Source: Hydrogenophaga sp. (GTDB lineage Bacteria > Pseudomonadota > Gammaproteobacteria > Burkholderiales > Burkholderiaceae_C). From it: a stretch of 64,000 nucleotides of DNA. This document shows positions 34,755 to 45,100 of the stretch, piece by piece. Location: positions 1 through 64,000 of the forward strand of contig NZ_JAABRQ010000020.1 of assembly GCF_011390835.1 (NCBI RefSeq), written 5' to 3'. Position numbers and translations under genes: made by a program. Under the pieces are notes generated by a model that worked only from the letters and a program-made list of their open reading frames with translations, was not told the origin of the DNA and did no database searches. Positions within the stretch are counted from its first letter, which is position 1, and every line of letters begins with the position of its first letter.

Positions 34755-36029
34755 ATGAAAGTTACCATTCTGGGCAGCGGCGTCATTGGTACGACAGCCG
34801 CTTACTACCTGGCCAAGGCTGGGCACGAGGTCACGGTGCTGGAGCGGCAGGCTGGGCCGGCGCTGGAGACCAGTTTTGCGAACGCCGGCGAGGTCTCGCC
34901 GGGCTATTCGGCGCCCTGGGCGGGCCCGGGGGTCCCGATCAAGGCGGTCAAGTGGCTGCTGATGCACCACAGCCCGCTGGTCATTAAGCCCATGCTGGAC
35001 TGGGCCATGTGGCGCTGGGGCCTGGGCATGCTACGCAACTGCACCGAGGGGCGCTACCGGGTGAACAAGTCGCGCATGGTGCGGCTGGCCGAGTACAGCC
35101 GTGACTGCATGGTGCAGTTGCGCGCAGACACCGGCATCGCCTACGACGAGCGAATGCAAGGCACGCTGCAACTCTTTCGCACCCAGAAGCAGCTCGACGG
35201 CACAGCCAAGGATGTAGAGATCTTGCAGCAGTACGGCGTGCCTTACCAGTTGCTGGACCGCGCCGGGTACCTGCAGTACGAGCCGGCACTGGCCGACGTG
35301 AAAGAAAAGTTCGTCGGTGCGCTGCGCCTACCAGGCGATGAAACTGGCGACTGTTTCCTGTTCACCAACCGCCTGGCCGAAATGGCCAAGACGTTGGGCG
35401 TGCAGTTTCGTTTTGGGGTCAACATCCGCGGCTTGCGTTCCGACGGCGCCGACATCACCGGTGTGGAAACCGACGCCGGGCTGGTCATGGCCGACCGCTA
35501 CCTGCTGGCGCTGGGTAGCTACTCTGCCCAGATGCTGGCACCGGTGGGTTTGAACGTGCCGATCTACCCCGTCAAAGGCTTTTCGATCACGGTGCCGATC
35601 ACCGACGCCACCAAATCCCCCGAGTCCACCATCATGGACGAGACGCACAAGGTGGCCGTGACCCGGCTGGGCGACCGCATCCGGGTCGGCGGCACTGCGC
35701 AGCTCTCGGGTTTCGACTTGCGGCTGGACGCCAGCCGCCGCAAGACGCTGGAGCATGTGTGCACCGACCTGTTCCCGCGCGGTGGCGATGTCTCGCGCGC
35801 CGAGTTCTGGACCGGCCTGCGCCCCATGACGCCAGACGGCACCCCCATCGTCGGTCCCACCCGCCTGCCCGGTCTGTGGCTGGCCACAGGCCACGGCACG
35901 CTGGGCTGGACCATGGCCGCTGGTACCGGCCGCCTGCTGGCCGACTGGATGGGCGGAGGCCAGCCCGAGATCGACACCGAGGGCCTGACCATCGCGCGCT
36001 ACGGCGCATCGCTACGGGCGGCGGCCTGA
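34755..36029 (+). CDS. dadA: D-amino acid dehydrogenase small subunit
   Basis: 424 aa, close to the usual 416-434. It oxidatively deaminates D-amino acids, passing electrons to the respiratory chain. The FAD-binding [17 protein letters not shown] lies at residues 6-22, [16 protein letters not shown] near 32-47 and the C-terminal [14 protein letters not shown] and [12 protein letters not shown] blocks are intact, as in DadA. The frame extends 38 codons upstream but only the ATG at 34755 puts the dinucleotide motif at the N-terminus. No alanine racemase is adjacent. Overlaps the tail of a convergent hypothetical gene by 31 bp. Confidence 0.95.
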   Translation: MKVTILGSGVIGTTAAYYLAKAGHEVTVLERQAGPALETSFANAGEVSPGYSAPWAGPGVPIKAVKWLLMHHSPLVIKPMLDWAMWRWGLGMLRNCTEGRYRVNKSRMVRLAEYSRDCMVQLRADTGIAYDERMQGTLQLFRTQKQLDGTAKDVEILQQYGVPYQLLDRAGYLQYEPALADVKEKFVGALRLPGDETGDCFLFTNRLAEMAKTLGVQFRFGVNIRGLRSDGADITGVETDAGLVMADRYLLALGSYSAQMLAPVGLNVPIYPVKGFSITVPITDATKSPESTIMDETHKVAVTRLGDRIRVGGTAQLSGFDLRLDASRRKTLEHVCTDLFPRGGDVSRAEFWTGLRPMTPDGTPIVGPTRLPGLWLATGHGTLGWTMAAGTGRLLADWMGGGQPEIDTEGLTIARYGASLRAAA

Positions 36030-36484
36030 TCCAGGGGATTGCCCGGGTCGGCATCGTTTGCAAATTGGGATCGCGACCGCTGCACCAGCACGGTCACCAG
36101 CAGGGCCGCCGCCGCTGACGAGGCCATCACCGGAGAAGCCGCCACGATGTGAGCCAGCCCATAGACGGCGTCTGTGCTGACTTGCTGCAAGCGCTCAACC
36201 AGAGCGCTCACATCGTTGCCCCGCACCCGCCCGACGTCTTCCAGCCCCACGCAGATGCGCGGCGATTCGTTGCGAAAAAGAATGTGGGCAAACAGACCGT
36301 TTGCCACCACGGCCAGCGACAACACGCCCACTCGGGGCAACATGTATTCCAGCAAGCGGCGCCGGTCCACGGCGGGTGCACCCTCGTACACCTGCCCGAT
36401 CAGCGTGGCGACCCGCGCTTCGGACGCCACCGGCGCAACGCTGTGCTCGGCAAGATTCACATTGGGCAACGCATGGGATTTCAT
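35999..36484 (-). CDS. Hypothetical membrane protein
   Basis: 161 aa, family not recognised. A good ribosome site (AAGGAGG, seven bases before the ATG) supports expression. Two hydrophobic segments (about 52-70, [16 protein letters not shown] region; and about 114-131, [18 protein letters not shown]) are separated by a polar loop, and it ends in a charged tail. Its 3' end overlaps the dadA 3' end. Confidence 0.6.
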   Translation of the reverse strand: MKSHALPNVNLAEHSVAPVASEARVATLIGQVYEGAPAVDRRRLLEYMLPRVGVLSLAVVANGLFAHILFRNESPRICVGLEDVGRVRGNDVSALVERLQQVSTDAVYGLAHIVAASPVMASSAAAALLVTVLVQRSRSQFANDADPGNPLDQAAARSDAP

Positions 36485-36627
36485 TGGCTGGCCTCCTTGA
36501 CCTGTAGAGACTCACCATAGCCCTGGCGCGGCGGACAGGTGCATGCAAGCGTGACCAGATGTTCATCACCGCAACAGGGCCGCACACCCAGGGTGTGCGT
36601 CGGGTCAGGGAGCAAGCCCTGGCGCCC

Positions 36628-36656
36628 AAAAAAAAACGGGCCAGTTGGCCCGTTTT
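36628..36656 (-). terminator. Rho-independent terminator after the small secreted protein gene
   Basis: On the minus strand AAAACGGGCCA-ACT-GGCCCGTTTT followed by further T residues (nine in a row). Confidence 0.92.
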
Positions 36657-36676
36657 GAAGGACATCGGAAAACCGA

Positions 36677-36862
36677 TTACTTCTTTTCCATCATCTTCTT
36701 ACACTCGGCCTTCATCTTGTCGTCGGCCTTGGATTCGTCCATCTTCTTGCAGGCTTCCATTTTCTGGGCATCCGTCATGGCGCCGCCATGGGAAGCTGCC
36801 AGGGCGCCGAACGAGGCGAAGGCAAAAGTCGAAGCGATCAGGGCAGAAATCAGGTTGCGCAT
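36677..36862 (-). CDS. Small secreted Lys/Met-rich protein
   Basis: 61 aa from the ATG at 36862, which follows GGAGA. Residues 1-22 form a signal peptide (cut after ASFGALAA), leaving a mature chain of about 39 residues with repeated Met, Lys and two Cys (MEACKKMD, MKAECKKMMEKK). It resembles the small pentapeptide-like or psiF-type secreted proteins of comamonads; the function is unknown, but Met, Cys and Lys richness could allow metal binding. Own terminator downstream. Confidence 0.7.
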   Translation of the reverse strand: MRNLISALIASTFAFASFGALAASHGGAMTDAQKMEACKKMDESKADDKMKAECKKMMEKK

Positions 36863-36937
36863 AGGGGGTCTCCAGTGACTCATTAAATGACTGACACCGA
36901 AATGGGTGCCCGCGCAATGTACTGCATATAGGGGCTA

Positions 36938-38134
36938 TTGTTGTTACCAAATTTTTTGTCCTTTCGCGGTGGATTTCTGGCCGCGACGGGCCTGCTGCTG
37001 GCGCTGGGTGCACAGGCCGCTCCGCGCACGCCCACCAACGATGCCGAAGTGCTGGAAAAACTGCCCACCCGGGCGGGCGACAGCACGGCGCGCGAACTGA
37101 GCCGCCTGCGGGCGGCCCTGGTTCAGGCGCCGACCGACGAGGCCGCCGCCACCCAGCTGGCCTGGCGCTACTTCGATCTGGCGATGGCCCAGGGGGATCC
37201 CCGTTACATCGGTTACGCCGATGCTGTGGTGAGCCGTTTCCCGGCCACGAACAGCGCAGCGCTGCTGACCCTGCGCGGCATGCTGCGCCAGTACCGGCAC
37301 GATTTCGCCGGCGCATTAAGCGACCTCGACCAAGCGTTGAAACAAGACCCGGGCTACGCCAGCGCCCAGGCCTGGCGCGGCGCCATCTTTCTCGTGAAAG
37401 CCGACTACGCGGCAGCAGGGCAGGCCTGTGATGCGCTGCAACGCCTGGGGCGTGATGTGCTGGCGGGCGGCTGCCTGGGGCTGGTTCAGGCCTATGGCGG
37501 CCAGCTCGATGCGGGCTATCAGACGCTACAAAAAAGCCTGGGCCTGGCCGGTTTTCCCGAAGACAAGCTCTGGCTGCAGACCCGCCTGGGTGAGGTGGCG
37601 GCCTGGCGCGGCCAGCCGGCGCAGGCTGAGGCCCATTACCGCGCGGCACTGGCCCTGGGGCGGGACGACGTGTACCTGTTGGCCGCCTGGACCGACTTTT
37701 TGCTCGACGCCGGACGGCCCGCCGAGGTGGTGCAGTGGCTGCAGGCTTGGGAGGCGTCCGACAGCCTGCTGCTGCGCCTGGCCGAAGCGGGGACCGCGCT
37801 GCAACTGCCCGACGCCGCGCGCTACCGCCAGACGATGGCCGACCGCTTTGCCGCCGCCCGGGCCCGAGGCGACACCACACACCGCGCAGAGGAGGCGCGC
37901 TTCGAGCTGCGCTTGCGCCAGGACGCGAAAAGGGCGGTGGGTCTTGCGCGCGACAACTACGCTGTCCAGCGCGAGCCGCGCGATGCCCGCATCCTGCTGG
38001 AGGCCGCGATTGCCGCGCAAGACAGCGCCAGCGCCCAGCCGGCGCGCGACTGGTTGCGCAGCAGCGGCTTTGAAGACGCCCGCCTGCGCCGCCTCGGCCA
38101 GGCCTCAGGCACCGATACTGGGGCCACACGATGA
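36938..38134 (+). CDS. Exported TPR-repeat protein
   Basis: 398 aa from a TTG; no better start is visible. Residues 1-28 look like a signal peptide (LAATGLLLALGAQAA). The rest is helix-pair repeats of TPR type, clearest at AGALSDLDQALKQDPGYASAQAWRG (in parts, near 124-148) and GQPAQAEAHYRAALALGRDD near 225. It probably acts as a periplasmic or membrane scaffold. It overlaps the following HupE/UreJ-like gene by 4 bp, which ties the two together. Confidence 0.75.
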   Translation: MLLPNFLSFRGGFLAATGLLLALGAQAAPRTPTNDAEVLEKLPTRAGDSTARELSRLRAALVQAPTDEAAATQLAWRYFDLAMAQGDPRYIGYADAVVSRFPATNSAALLTLRGMLRQYRHDFAGALSDLDQALKQDPGYASAQAWRGAIFLVKADYAAAGQACDALQRLGRDVLAGGCLGLVQAYGGQLDAGYQTLQKSLGLAGFPEDKLWLQTRLGEVAAWRGQPAQAEAHYRAALALGRDDVYLLAAWTDFLLDAGRPAEVVQWLQAWEASDSLLLRLAEAGTALQLPDAARYRQTMADRFAAARARGDTTHRAEEARFELRLRQDAKRAVGLARDNYAVQREPRDARILLEAAIAAQDSASAQPARDWLRSSGFEDARLRRLGQASGTDTGATR

Positions 38135-39255
38135 ACTGGCGCCGCTTTTTGATCTGCTGCTGGCTGCTGCTCTGCGGCCCGGTGCTGGCCCACAAGGCCA
38201 GTGACAGCTATTTGAGACTCGATGTGCAGGGCGCGCAGGTGAGCGGGCAGTGGGACATTGCCTTGCGCGACATCGACTTTGCGCTCGGACTGGATGCCGA
38301 CGGCAACGGCGAGATCACCTGGGGCGAACTGCGCGCCCGACACGACGCGGTGGCGGCCTGGGCCTTCAGCGCCCTGACGCTGGAGCGCGGCGGCGCCTGC
38401 CCGTTGCAGGTCACGCAGCACCAGGTCGACGAGCACACCGATGGCACCTACGCGGTGCTGACGTTCGCCGGCACCTGCCCGGCCGAGACGGGCGATCTGG
38501 CACTGGACTACCGCCTGCTGTTCGATCTGGACGGTTTGCACCGGGGCCTGCTGCGGCTGGACCTGGATGGTCTGACGCATTCGACCGTGATCGCGCCCGA
38601 TAGCCGTCGCCAGACCTTTTCGGGTGAAAGCGTGTCCCGGCTGGTGCAATTTGGCCGGTTTCTGGTGCAAGGTGTTTGGCACATCTGGATCGGGTTCGAC
38701 CACATCCTGTTTTTGCTGTCGCTGTTGCTGCCGGTGGTGATGGTGCGCGTGAACGGCGGCTGGCGCGGTGTGGACCGCCTCGGCGAGTCGGTGCGAGAGG
38801 TGCTGTGGGTGGTCACCTCGTTCACCGTGGCGCATTCCATCACCTTGTCGCTCGCCGCCCTGGGCTTCATCTCGCTGCCGTCGCGGCTGGTCGAGTCGGC
38901 GATTGCCCTGTCGGTGGTGCTAGCGGCGTTCAATAACATCGTGCCGCTGTTCAACCGGCGGCGCTGGCTGGTGGCGTTTGTGTTTGGCCTGATCCATGGC
39001 TTCGGTTTTGCCAGCGTGCTGGCCGAGCTCGGCCTGCCGCAGGACACCCTGGTGCTGAGCCTGGTGGCTTTCAACCTGGGTGTGGAAGCCGGCCAGCTCA
39101 CCATCGTGGTGGCCTTGTTGCCGGTGATTTTCTGGCTGCGCCACACGGCCTTTTACCGCTGGGGCGTGCTGGTGGGTGGCTCGCTGCTGATCATGCTGCT
39201 GGCCCTGGTGTGGCTGGCCGAGCGGGTGCTGGACCTGAAGCTGATCAGCGCCTGA
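38131..39255 (+). CDS. HupE/UreJ-family membrane protein
   Basis: 374 aa. A signal peptide ends at AHKASDSYL; the first 170 residues form an extracytoplasmic domain, including DADGNGEITW, an EF-hand-like loop that could bind calcium. The second half has about seven helices with the family's GVWHIWIGFDHILFLLSLLLP (in parts, near 183-203), HSITLSLAA near 232 and LIHGFGFASVLAE near 287, whose His residues suit nickel or cobalt transport. Metal transport is the family assumption; no hydrogenase or urease genes are in the window. Confidence 0.82.
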   Translation: MNWRRFLICCWLLLCGPVLAHKASDSYLRLDVQGAQVSGQWDIALRDIDFALGLDADGNGEITWGELRARHDAVAAWAFSALTLERGGACPLQVTQHQVDEHTDGTYAVLTFAGTCPAETGDLALDYRLLFDLDGLHRGLLRLDLDGLTHSTVIAPDSRRQTFSGESVSRLVQFGRFLVQGVWHIWIGFDHILFLLSLLLPVVMVRVNGGWRGVDRLGESVREVLWVVTSFTVAHSITLSLAALGFISLPSRLVESAIALSVVLAAFNNIVPLFNRRRWLVAFVFGLIHGFGFASVLAELGLPQDTLVLSLVAFNLGVEAGQLTIVVALLPVIFWLRHTAFYRWGVLVGGSLLIMLLALVWLAERVLDLKLISA

Positions 39256-39276
39256 GCCGGCTTCACAGGCCTCGCA

Positions 39277-39783
39277 TCAGCGCGGTGCGTAGATGGACAA
39301 CTCCATCGCGTGGCGCGCGGTATCGGGGTCGGCCACCGTGGGCAGGCTGGCGATCGATGCGATGTAGCGGTGTGGGAGCCGCCATGCCTTGGCGCCGATC
39401 AGCACGTGTTGCAGGTACCAGCTGTAGGGCAACAAGCCAGGCCGCTTGTCGGTGGCCACATAGGTCCATGCGGTCACGGCGCCGCGTTCGGTCTTCAAGG
39501 CCACCTCGCAGGCGTCGTAACCCTGGCCCAGGCCTTCTGCGCGGTCCATCGCCGGGCGGTCCACCGCATGAATGCGAAAAAGACCACCGTGCACCACCTG
39601 GTCGGGCGCGTCCGTGCGTTCGCAATCGGCCTTGGCAGAGCCATCGCGCCCCCACTTGTCAAACACCAGCCGAAAGCCCCGCAGCTCAGCCGTCCCTATG
39701 GGTTCTGCAGACGGTGTTCTCGTCCGCAGGCGCGGAGCGCTCATGTTGGAGCCGTAAGCGAAGTAGAGAAACGTGGTGGTCAT
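39277..39783 (-). CDS. Gamma-glutamylcyclotransferase-fold protein
   Basis: 168 aa from the ATG at 39783. FAYGSNMS at 8-15 is the substrate-binding loop of the fold, and the acidic residue of DRAEGLGQGYD near 80 fits the catalytic Glu. Members cyclise gamma-glutamyl groups to 5-oxoproline, though many bacterial relatives are uncharacterised. Convergent with hupE-like gene and divergent from imuA. Confidence 0.82.
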   Translation of the reverse strand: MTTTFLYFAYGSNMSAPRLRTRTPSAEPIGTAELRGFRLVFDKWGRDGSAKADCERTDAPDQVVHGGLFRIHAVDRPAMDRAEGLGQGYDACEVALKTERGAVTAWTYVATDKRPGLLPYSWYLQHVLIGAKAWRLPHRYIASIASLPTVADPDTARHAMELSIYAPR

Positions 39784-39896
39784 GTCCCTTGGGTGAGGGC
39801 GCCGTGAAGCGGCGGCTGCCCTACTCGGCGATTTTGCCTGCCAGGCCTTGCCGGTCGGGTTTGCAAGTTTCTCTGGACAGGCCGAAGCATCTTTGA

Positions 39897-39916
39897 TACT
39901 GTACAAAAAAACAGTA
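39897..39916 (+). promoter_or_regulatory. LexA box (SOS operator) for imuA-imuB-dnaE2
   Basis: TACTGTACAAAAAAACAGTA, a CTGT-N8-ACAG site with TA on both ends, close to the ideal LexA site. It lies 58 bp before the imuA start, placing the cassette under the DNA-damage response. Confidence 0.95.
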
Positions 39917-39973
39917 TGTATCGACTTTCTGGCTCTTCCAGCCGCTGTCTGCCTTTGCCCTTGTTACCCCTCC

Positions 39974-40855
39974 ATGCCTCCCTCCACCGCCTTGCTGGCC
40001 GACACGCCGTCGGCCGGACCTTCTGTCCCCTGCGCCAGCCGCCCGGTCTTTGCGGCGGGCGCTTTGCCGGCTGCGGTGTCGGCGGCGCTGTGGCGCGGCG
40101 ACCAGCTCGGTGCACCGGTGACCACTGTGCATCCCAGTGGTTTCCATGCGCTTGACGCTGAACTGCCCGGCGGCGGTTGGCCGGGCCACAGCCTCACCGA
40201 GATCCTGAGTCCGCAGAGCGCCACGCTGGAGTGGCGGCTGCTTGGCCCTGCGCTGCAGCGCTTGTGTGCCACCGGGCACTCGGTGGTGGTGGTGGGCCCG
40301 CCGCGCTCGCCGCACCTGCCGGGTCTGCGGCTGGCCGGGCTGAACGAGCGGCTTTTGATCTGGGTGCAGGCCGAGACACCGGCCGAGCGCCTGTGGTCGG
40401 CCGAACAGCTGGTCAAGGCCAACGCGGGCGGTGCCCTGCTGGTCTGGCTGCCGCAGGTGCGCCCCGAGCAGGTGCGCCGCCTGCAGGTGCTGGCCGCCGG
40501 CCACGAGGGGCCGGTATTTCTATGCCGGCCCAGCACGGCGGCGCAAGAGTCTTCTGCGGCGCCGCTGCGCGTGCTCGCCCGCGTGGGGCCTGACTGGGCG
40601 CTGCAGCTCGATGTGCTCAAGCGCAAAGGGCCGCCGCTGGCCGCCACCTTGCACCTGCCCTCGGTGCCGGCCGGACTGCTGGCCATCCTCACGCCGCGCT
40701 TGCAACAACCCAGCGCCTGGCTGCCGCGCCAGCCGGAGCAGGTCACCGCGCCAGCCGCCGCCCAGGCGGCGGTCCCCCGATCTTCCGCCGACACCCGCCA
40801 TGCGCTGGTCCGCGCTGCTGCTGCCCCGCCCCGACGACGCGTCCCCCTCCATTGA
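39974..40855 (+). CDS. imuA: Translesion synthesis accessory protein ImuA
   Basis: 293 aa from the ATG at 39974; the upstream part of the frame crosses the LexA box and cannot be coding. RecA/SulA-like core with LPGGGWPGHSLTEIL near 62-76 and a degenerate Walker-type region (VVVVGPPRSPHLPGL near 100), plus the late LHLPSVPAG segment. It works with ImuB and DnaE2 in damage-induced mutagenesis. First gene of the SOS cassette. Confidence 0.92.
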   Translation: MPPSTALLADTPSAGPSVPCASRPVFAAGALPAAVSAALWRGDQLGAPVTTVHPSGFHALDAELPGGGWPGHSLTEILSPQSATLEWRLLGPALQRLCATGHSVVVVGPPRSPHLPGLRLAGLNERLLIWVQAETPAERLWSAEQLVKANAGGALLVWLPQVRPEQVRRLQVLAAGHEGPVFLCRPSTAAQESSAAPLRVLARVGPDWALQLDVLKRKGPPLAATLHLPSVPAGLLAILTPRLQQPSAWLPRQPEQVTAPAAAQAAVPRSSADTRHALVRAAAAPPRRRVPLH

Positions 40856-42131
40856 TGCGGCGCTGCAGGCGCTGGCGGTCTGGGCGCTGCAGTTCACGCC
40901 CCGGGTCGCCGTCGCCGACGAAGCCGTGGTCATGGAGGTGGCGGGCAGCGTGCGCCTGTGGGGTGGCTGGCGCGCGCTCACCGAGCGTGTGTGGACCGAA
41001 GGCCAGGAGCTCGGCGTGCGCCAGCTCGCCTGGGCGCCCAACAGCCTGGCCGCGCTGGCGCTGGCGCGTGCCGGGGTTCAAAACGGCTTGCCCCACAGCC
41101 CAACCCAGCCACTGGCCAGCCTGCTCGATGCCTTGCCCCTGCACACCCTGAGCGCTGCACGCCCGCACGCCGTCACCCTGGCCCACATCGGCTGCCTCAC
41201 ACTGGGCGACCTGCGCACCTTGCCGCGCGGCGGCGTGGCCAGGCGCTTCGACAAACAGCTGCTGCACGCGCTCGATCAGGCCTATGGTCTGGCGCCCGAG
41301 ATCCACCAGTGGATCGAATTGCCCGAGACGTTTGACGCGCGGCTGGAGCTGATGCACCGCGTGGAAGACGCCAGCGCCCTGCTGTTCGGCGCGCGGCGTT
41401 TATTGCTGCAGCTGTGCGGCTGGCTGAGCGCGCGCCACAGTGGCGTGACTGCTTTCACCCTGCACTGGGCGCACGACGCCATGCGTTCACGGTCGGTGGG
41501 CGAGGGCGATCGCTGGACCGTGCGAACCGCCCAGCCCATGCGCGATGTGGAGCACCTGAGCCGCCTGCTGGCCGAACACCTGGCCCGTGTCGAGCTCGCC
41601 GCGCCCGTGGGTGACCTGCGGCTCACCGCCGACGAGGTGCACAAGCTCCAGCCCACCAGCCACTCGCTGCTGCCCGACAGCGTGCGCCAGGGCGAAACCC
41701 TGCACCTGGTGCTCGAGCGCCTGGCGGCGCGCCTGGGGCCGGAGCGCGTGCTGCGCCCGCTGCTGGCGGAAGACCACCGGCCCGAGTGGATGTGCCGATG
41801 GCAGGCTGCGCCCCTGGCCCTGCCGCGCAAATCGATACCCGGTCCCGAAGGCCCGCAACCCACCTTCGTATTGCCTCAGCCGCTCAAGCTCGCCATGCGT
41901 GGCAACCGGCCGCTCTACCAGGGCGAGCTGCTATTGCTCGCCGGGCCGCAGCGCATCGAAGGCGGCTGGTGGGACCGCATCGAAACCGCCGATGCGGAGC
42001 AACCCGGCCACACGCGCAACGTGACGCGCGACTACTGGGTGGCGCTGTCGGAACACGCCGGCGTGCTGTGGGTGTTCCAGACGAGGCTGGACGAAGCGCC
42101 CGCCTGGTACTTGCACGGGCATTTCGCCTGA
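40800..42131 (+). CDS. imuB: Y-family polymerase-like protein ImuB (catalytically inactive type)
   Basis: 443 aa from the ATG at 40800, overlapping imuA by 56 bp. The Y-family palm and little-finger pattern is present (EVAGSVRLWGG near 43, LGDLRTLPRGGVARRFD near 135-150), but the acidic catalytic residues of active Pol IV/V are not in place, as usual for ImuB. It is thought to link DnaE2 to the sliding clamp. The protein ends in a region with QPLKLAMRGN and WWDRI, matching the family tail. Confidence 0.92.
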   Translation: MRWSALLLPRPDDASPSIDAALQALAVWALQFTPRVAVADEAVVMEVAGSVRLWGGWRALTERVWTEGQELGVRQLAWAPNSLAALALARAGVQNGLPHSPTQPLASLLDALPLHTLSAARPHAVTLAHIGCLTLGDLRTLPRGGVARRFDKQLLHALDQAYGLAPEIHQWIELPETFDARLELMHRVEDASALLFGARRLLLQLCGWLSARHSGVTAFTLHWAHDAMRSRSVGEGDRWTVRTAQPMRDVEHLSRLLAEHLARVELAAPVGDLRLTADEVHKLQPTSHSLLPDSVRQGETLHLVLERLAARLGPERVLRPLLAEDHRPEWMCRWQAAPLALPRKSIPGPEGPQPTFVLPQPLKLAMRGNRPLYQGELLLLAGPQRIEGGWWDRIETADAEQPGHTRNVTRDYWVALSEHAGVLWVFQTRLDEAPAWYLHGHFA

Positions 42132-42157
42132 ACCCGATCTGTGCACGCGTCACCACC

Positions 42158-45100
42158 ATGGCACCCCCTTCATCCCACTCGGCATCAGCGGCAGCGGCCC
42201 ACCCCATCCCGCCCTACGCCGAGCTGCGCTGCCTCTCGAACTTCAGTTTTCTGCGCGGCGCGAGCCGCCCGGAGGAGCTGGTCGAGCGCGCCAAAGCGCT
42301 CGATTACGCCGCGCTGGCACTGACCGACGAGTGTTCGCTGGCTGGCATCGTGCGCGCCCATGTGGCGGCGAAAGAGCAGGGGCTCAAGTTGCTGGTGGGC
42401 AGCCAGTTCAAGGTGGACTGCGGTCACCCGTTCACGCTGGTGGTGATGGCTTGCAACCTGAACGGTTACGGCAACCTGTGTGAGTTCATCACGCGACTGC
42501 GCAGAGCATCGCCCAAGGGCACCTACCACCTCGGCCTGAGCGACATCAGCGCGCAGCAACTGGCCGACAACGTGGTCATCGCCGTGCCCGAGCGCGACAA
42601 CACCCAGGCGCAGATGGACGACACCGCCCGCTGGTTGCTGGCCCACTTTCTTGGCCGCTGCTGGCTGGGCGTGGAGCAGCTGCGCCGCATCGATGACGAG
42701 ATGCTGCTGCACCGCTTGCGCCAGAGCAGCGCGCTCACGGCGGTGCCGCTGGTGGCGCTGGGCGATGTGCACATGCACCTGCGCTCGCGCAAGCCGCTGC
42801 ACGACGTGCTCACCGCCACGCGCGTTGGCCTGCCGCTCACGCAATGCGGTTACGCGCTCGCGCCCAACGCCGAGCAGCGCCTGCGCTCGCGCCTGGCGCT
42901 GGCGAGGCTGTATCCGGAAGACCTCATGCGGGAAACCTTGCGCGTGGTCGAGCGCTGTGTGTTTTCACTCGACGAGCTGCGCTACCAGTACCCCGACGAG
43001 GTGGTGCCCGCCGGCGAAACACCGGCTAGCTATTTGCGTCGCCTGGCCTGGGAGGGCGCGGGGCGGCGCTGGCCGCAGGGCGTGCCGGCGTCTGTGCACC
43101 ACCAGATCGAGCACGAGCTCGCGCTGATCGGCGAGCTCCAGTACGAGCACTATTTTTTGACGGTGTACGACATCGTGGCCTTCGCGCGCGCCCAGGGCAT
43201 CTTGTGCCAGGGACGCGGCTCGGCGGCCAACAGCGCGGTCTGCTACTGCCTGGGCGTGACCGAGGTGGACCCGGCACGCACGGCGGTGCTGTTTGAGCGT
43301 TTCATTTCCAAGGAGCGCAACGAGCCACCCGACATCGACGTGGACTTTGAACACGAGCGGCGCGAAGAAGTCATTCAGTACCTGTACGCCAAATACGGGC
43401 GCGACCGAGCCGCGCTCACCGCCGCCGTCATCAGCTATCGGCCGCGCAGCGCTATCCGCGACGTGGGCAAGGCGCTCGGCTTTGACGAAGCCCTGTTGAG
43501 CCGCCTTGCCAAAGGCCATTACTGGTGGGACAGCAGCGGCATCACACCCGAGCGCCTGGCCGAGGTGGGGCTGGACCCGAGCAGCCTGGCCGTACGCCAG
43601 CTCGTTCGCCTCACCGCGCAGCTCATGGGCTTTCCACGCCATTTGTCGCAACACACCGGCGGCTTTGTGCTCACGCGCGGGCCGCTCTCGCGCCTGGTGC
43701 CGATCGAAAACGCGAGCATGGCCGAGCGCACCGTGATTCAGTGGGACAAGGACGATCTCGACGCCATGGGCCTCTTGAAGGTGGACGTGCTCGCGCTCGG
43801 CATGTTGACGGCCATCCGCAAGTCGCTCGACCTCATCGGCGCGCGCCAGGGCCAGGTGTTCCAGATGCAGGACATCCCGGCAGAAGACGCCAGCACCTAC
43901 GACATGATCTGCGCCGCCGACACCGTGGGTGTGTTCCAGATCGAAAGCCGCGCGCAGATGAGCATGTTGCCGCGCCTGCGCCCGCGCTGTTTTTACGACC
44001 TGGTGATCGAGGTGGCGCTGGTGCGCCCCGGGCCGATCCAGGGCGGCGCGGTCCACCCCTATCTGGAGCGGCGGCAAGGCAAGGTGCCGGTGAGCTACCC
44101 CAGCGCGGCGCTGGAGCAGGCTCTGGGCCGCACCCTGGGTGTGCCGGTGTTCCAGGAGCAGTGCATGCAGATCGCCATTTTGGCCGCCGGCTTCACCCCC
44201 GGCGAGGCCGATGGTCTGCGCCGCGCCATGGCTGCGTGGAAACGCAAAGGCGGTCTGGGGAAATACGAGCGCCGCCTGATCGATGGCATGGCCGAGCGCG
44301 GCTACACACCCGAGTTTGCGCAAAGCGTCTTTGAGCAAGTCAAAGGCTTTTCCAGCTACGGTTTCCCCGAAAGCCACGCCGCCAGCTTTGCGCTGCTGGT
44401 CTACGCCAGCTGCTGGATCAAGCACCACCACCCCGCCGAATTCCTCGCCGCCATGCTCAACAGCCAGCCGCTGGGCTTTTACACGCCCAGCCAGCTGGTG
44501 CAAGACGCCACGCGCCATGGCGTGGAGGTGAGGGCGGTAGACGTGATGGTGAGCGAGTGGGATTGCACGCTGGAGGAAACGGCTGGCGAGCAGCCGGCCG
44601 TGCGTCTGGGGCTACGTCTGGTTGGCGGCTTGTCGAAAGAAGCGGGTAACCGAATCGTGGCTGTGCGCACCGATTCGCTTTTCGACAGCGCAGACGATGC
44701 GGCGCGCCGTGCAGGATTGGGCCAACAAGATATGCGCCAACTCGCGGCAGCCGATGCACTGCAATCCCTGAGTGGTCACCGCCGGCAACAAGTGTGGGAC
44801 GCCGCCGCGCTCAAACCGGCACCCGTTCTGCTCAGCCACGCACCGGTGGAGGAAGACGTGCTCAAGCTGCCCGAAGCGCCCGAAGGCGAAGCCATCGTGT
44901 GGGACTACGCCTCGCTCGGTCTCACCCTGCGCCGCCACCCGCTGGCGCTGCTGCGCCCGCTGTTGCAAAAGCGCCGTCTGCAGACCGCCGAAGAACTCAA
45001 GGATGCGCCCAACGGCCGGCTGGTGCGCCACTGCGGCATCGTCACCCTGCGCCAGCAGCCTGAGACCGCCCATGGCGTGGTCTTCGTCAGCCTGGAAGAC

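Noticed and set aside
36699-38195. 498-codon minus-strand frame
   Set aside because: Arg/Pro/Ala-rich shadow of the TPR gene; the true minus-strand gene there is the 61-residue secreted protein.
42965-44518. 517-codon minus-strand frame within dnaE2
   Set aside because: Antisense to conserved polymerase motifs.
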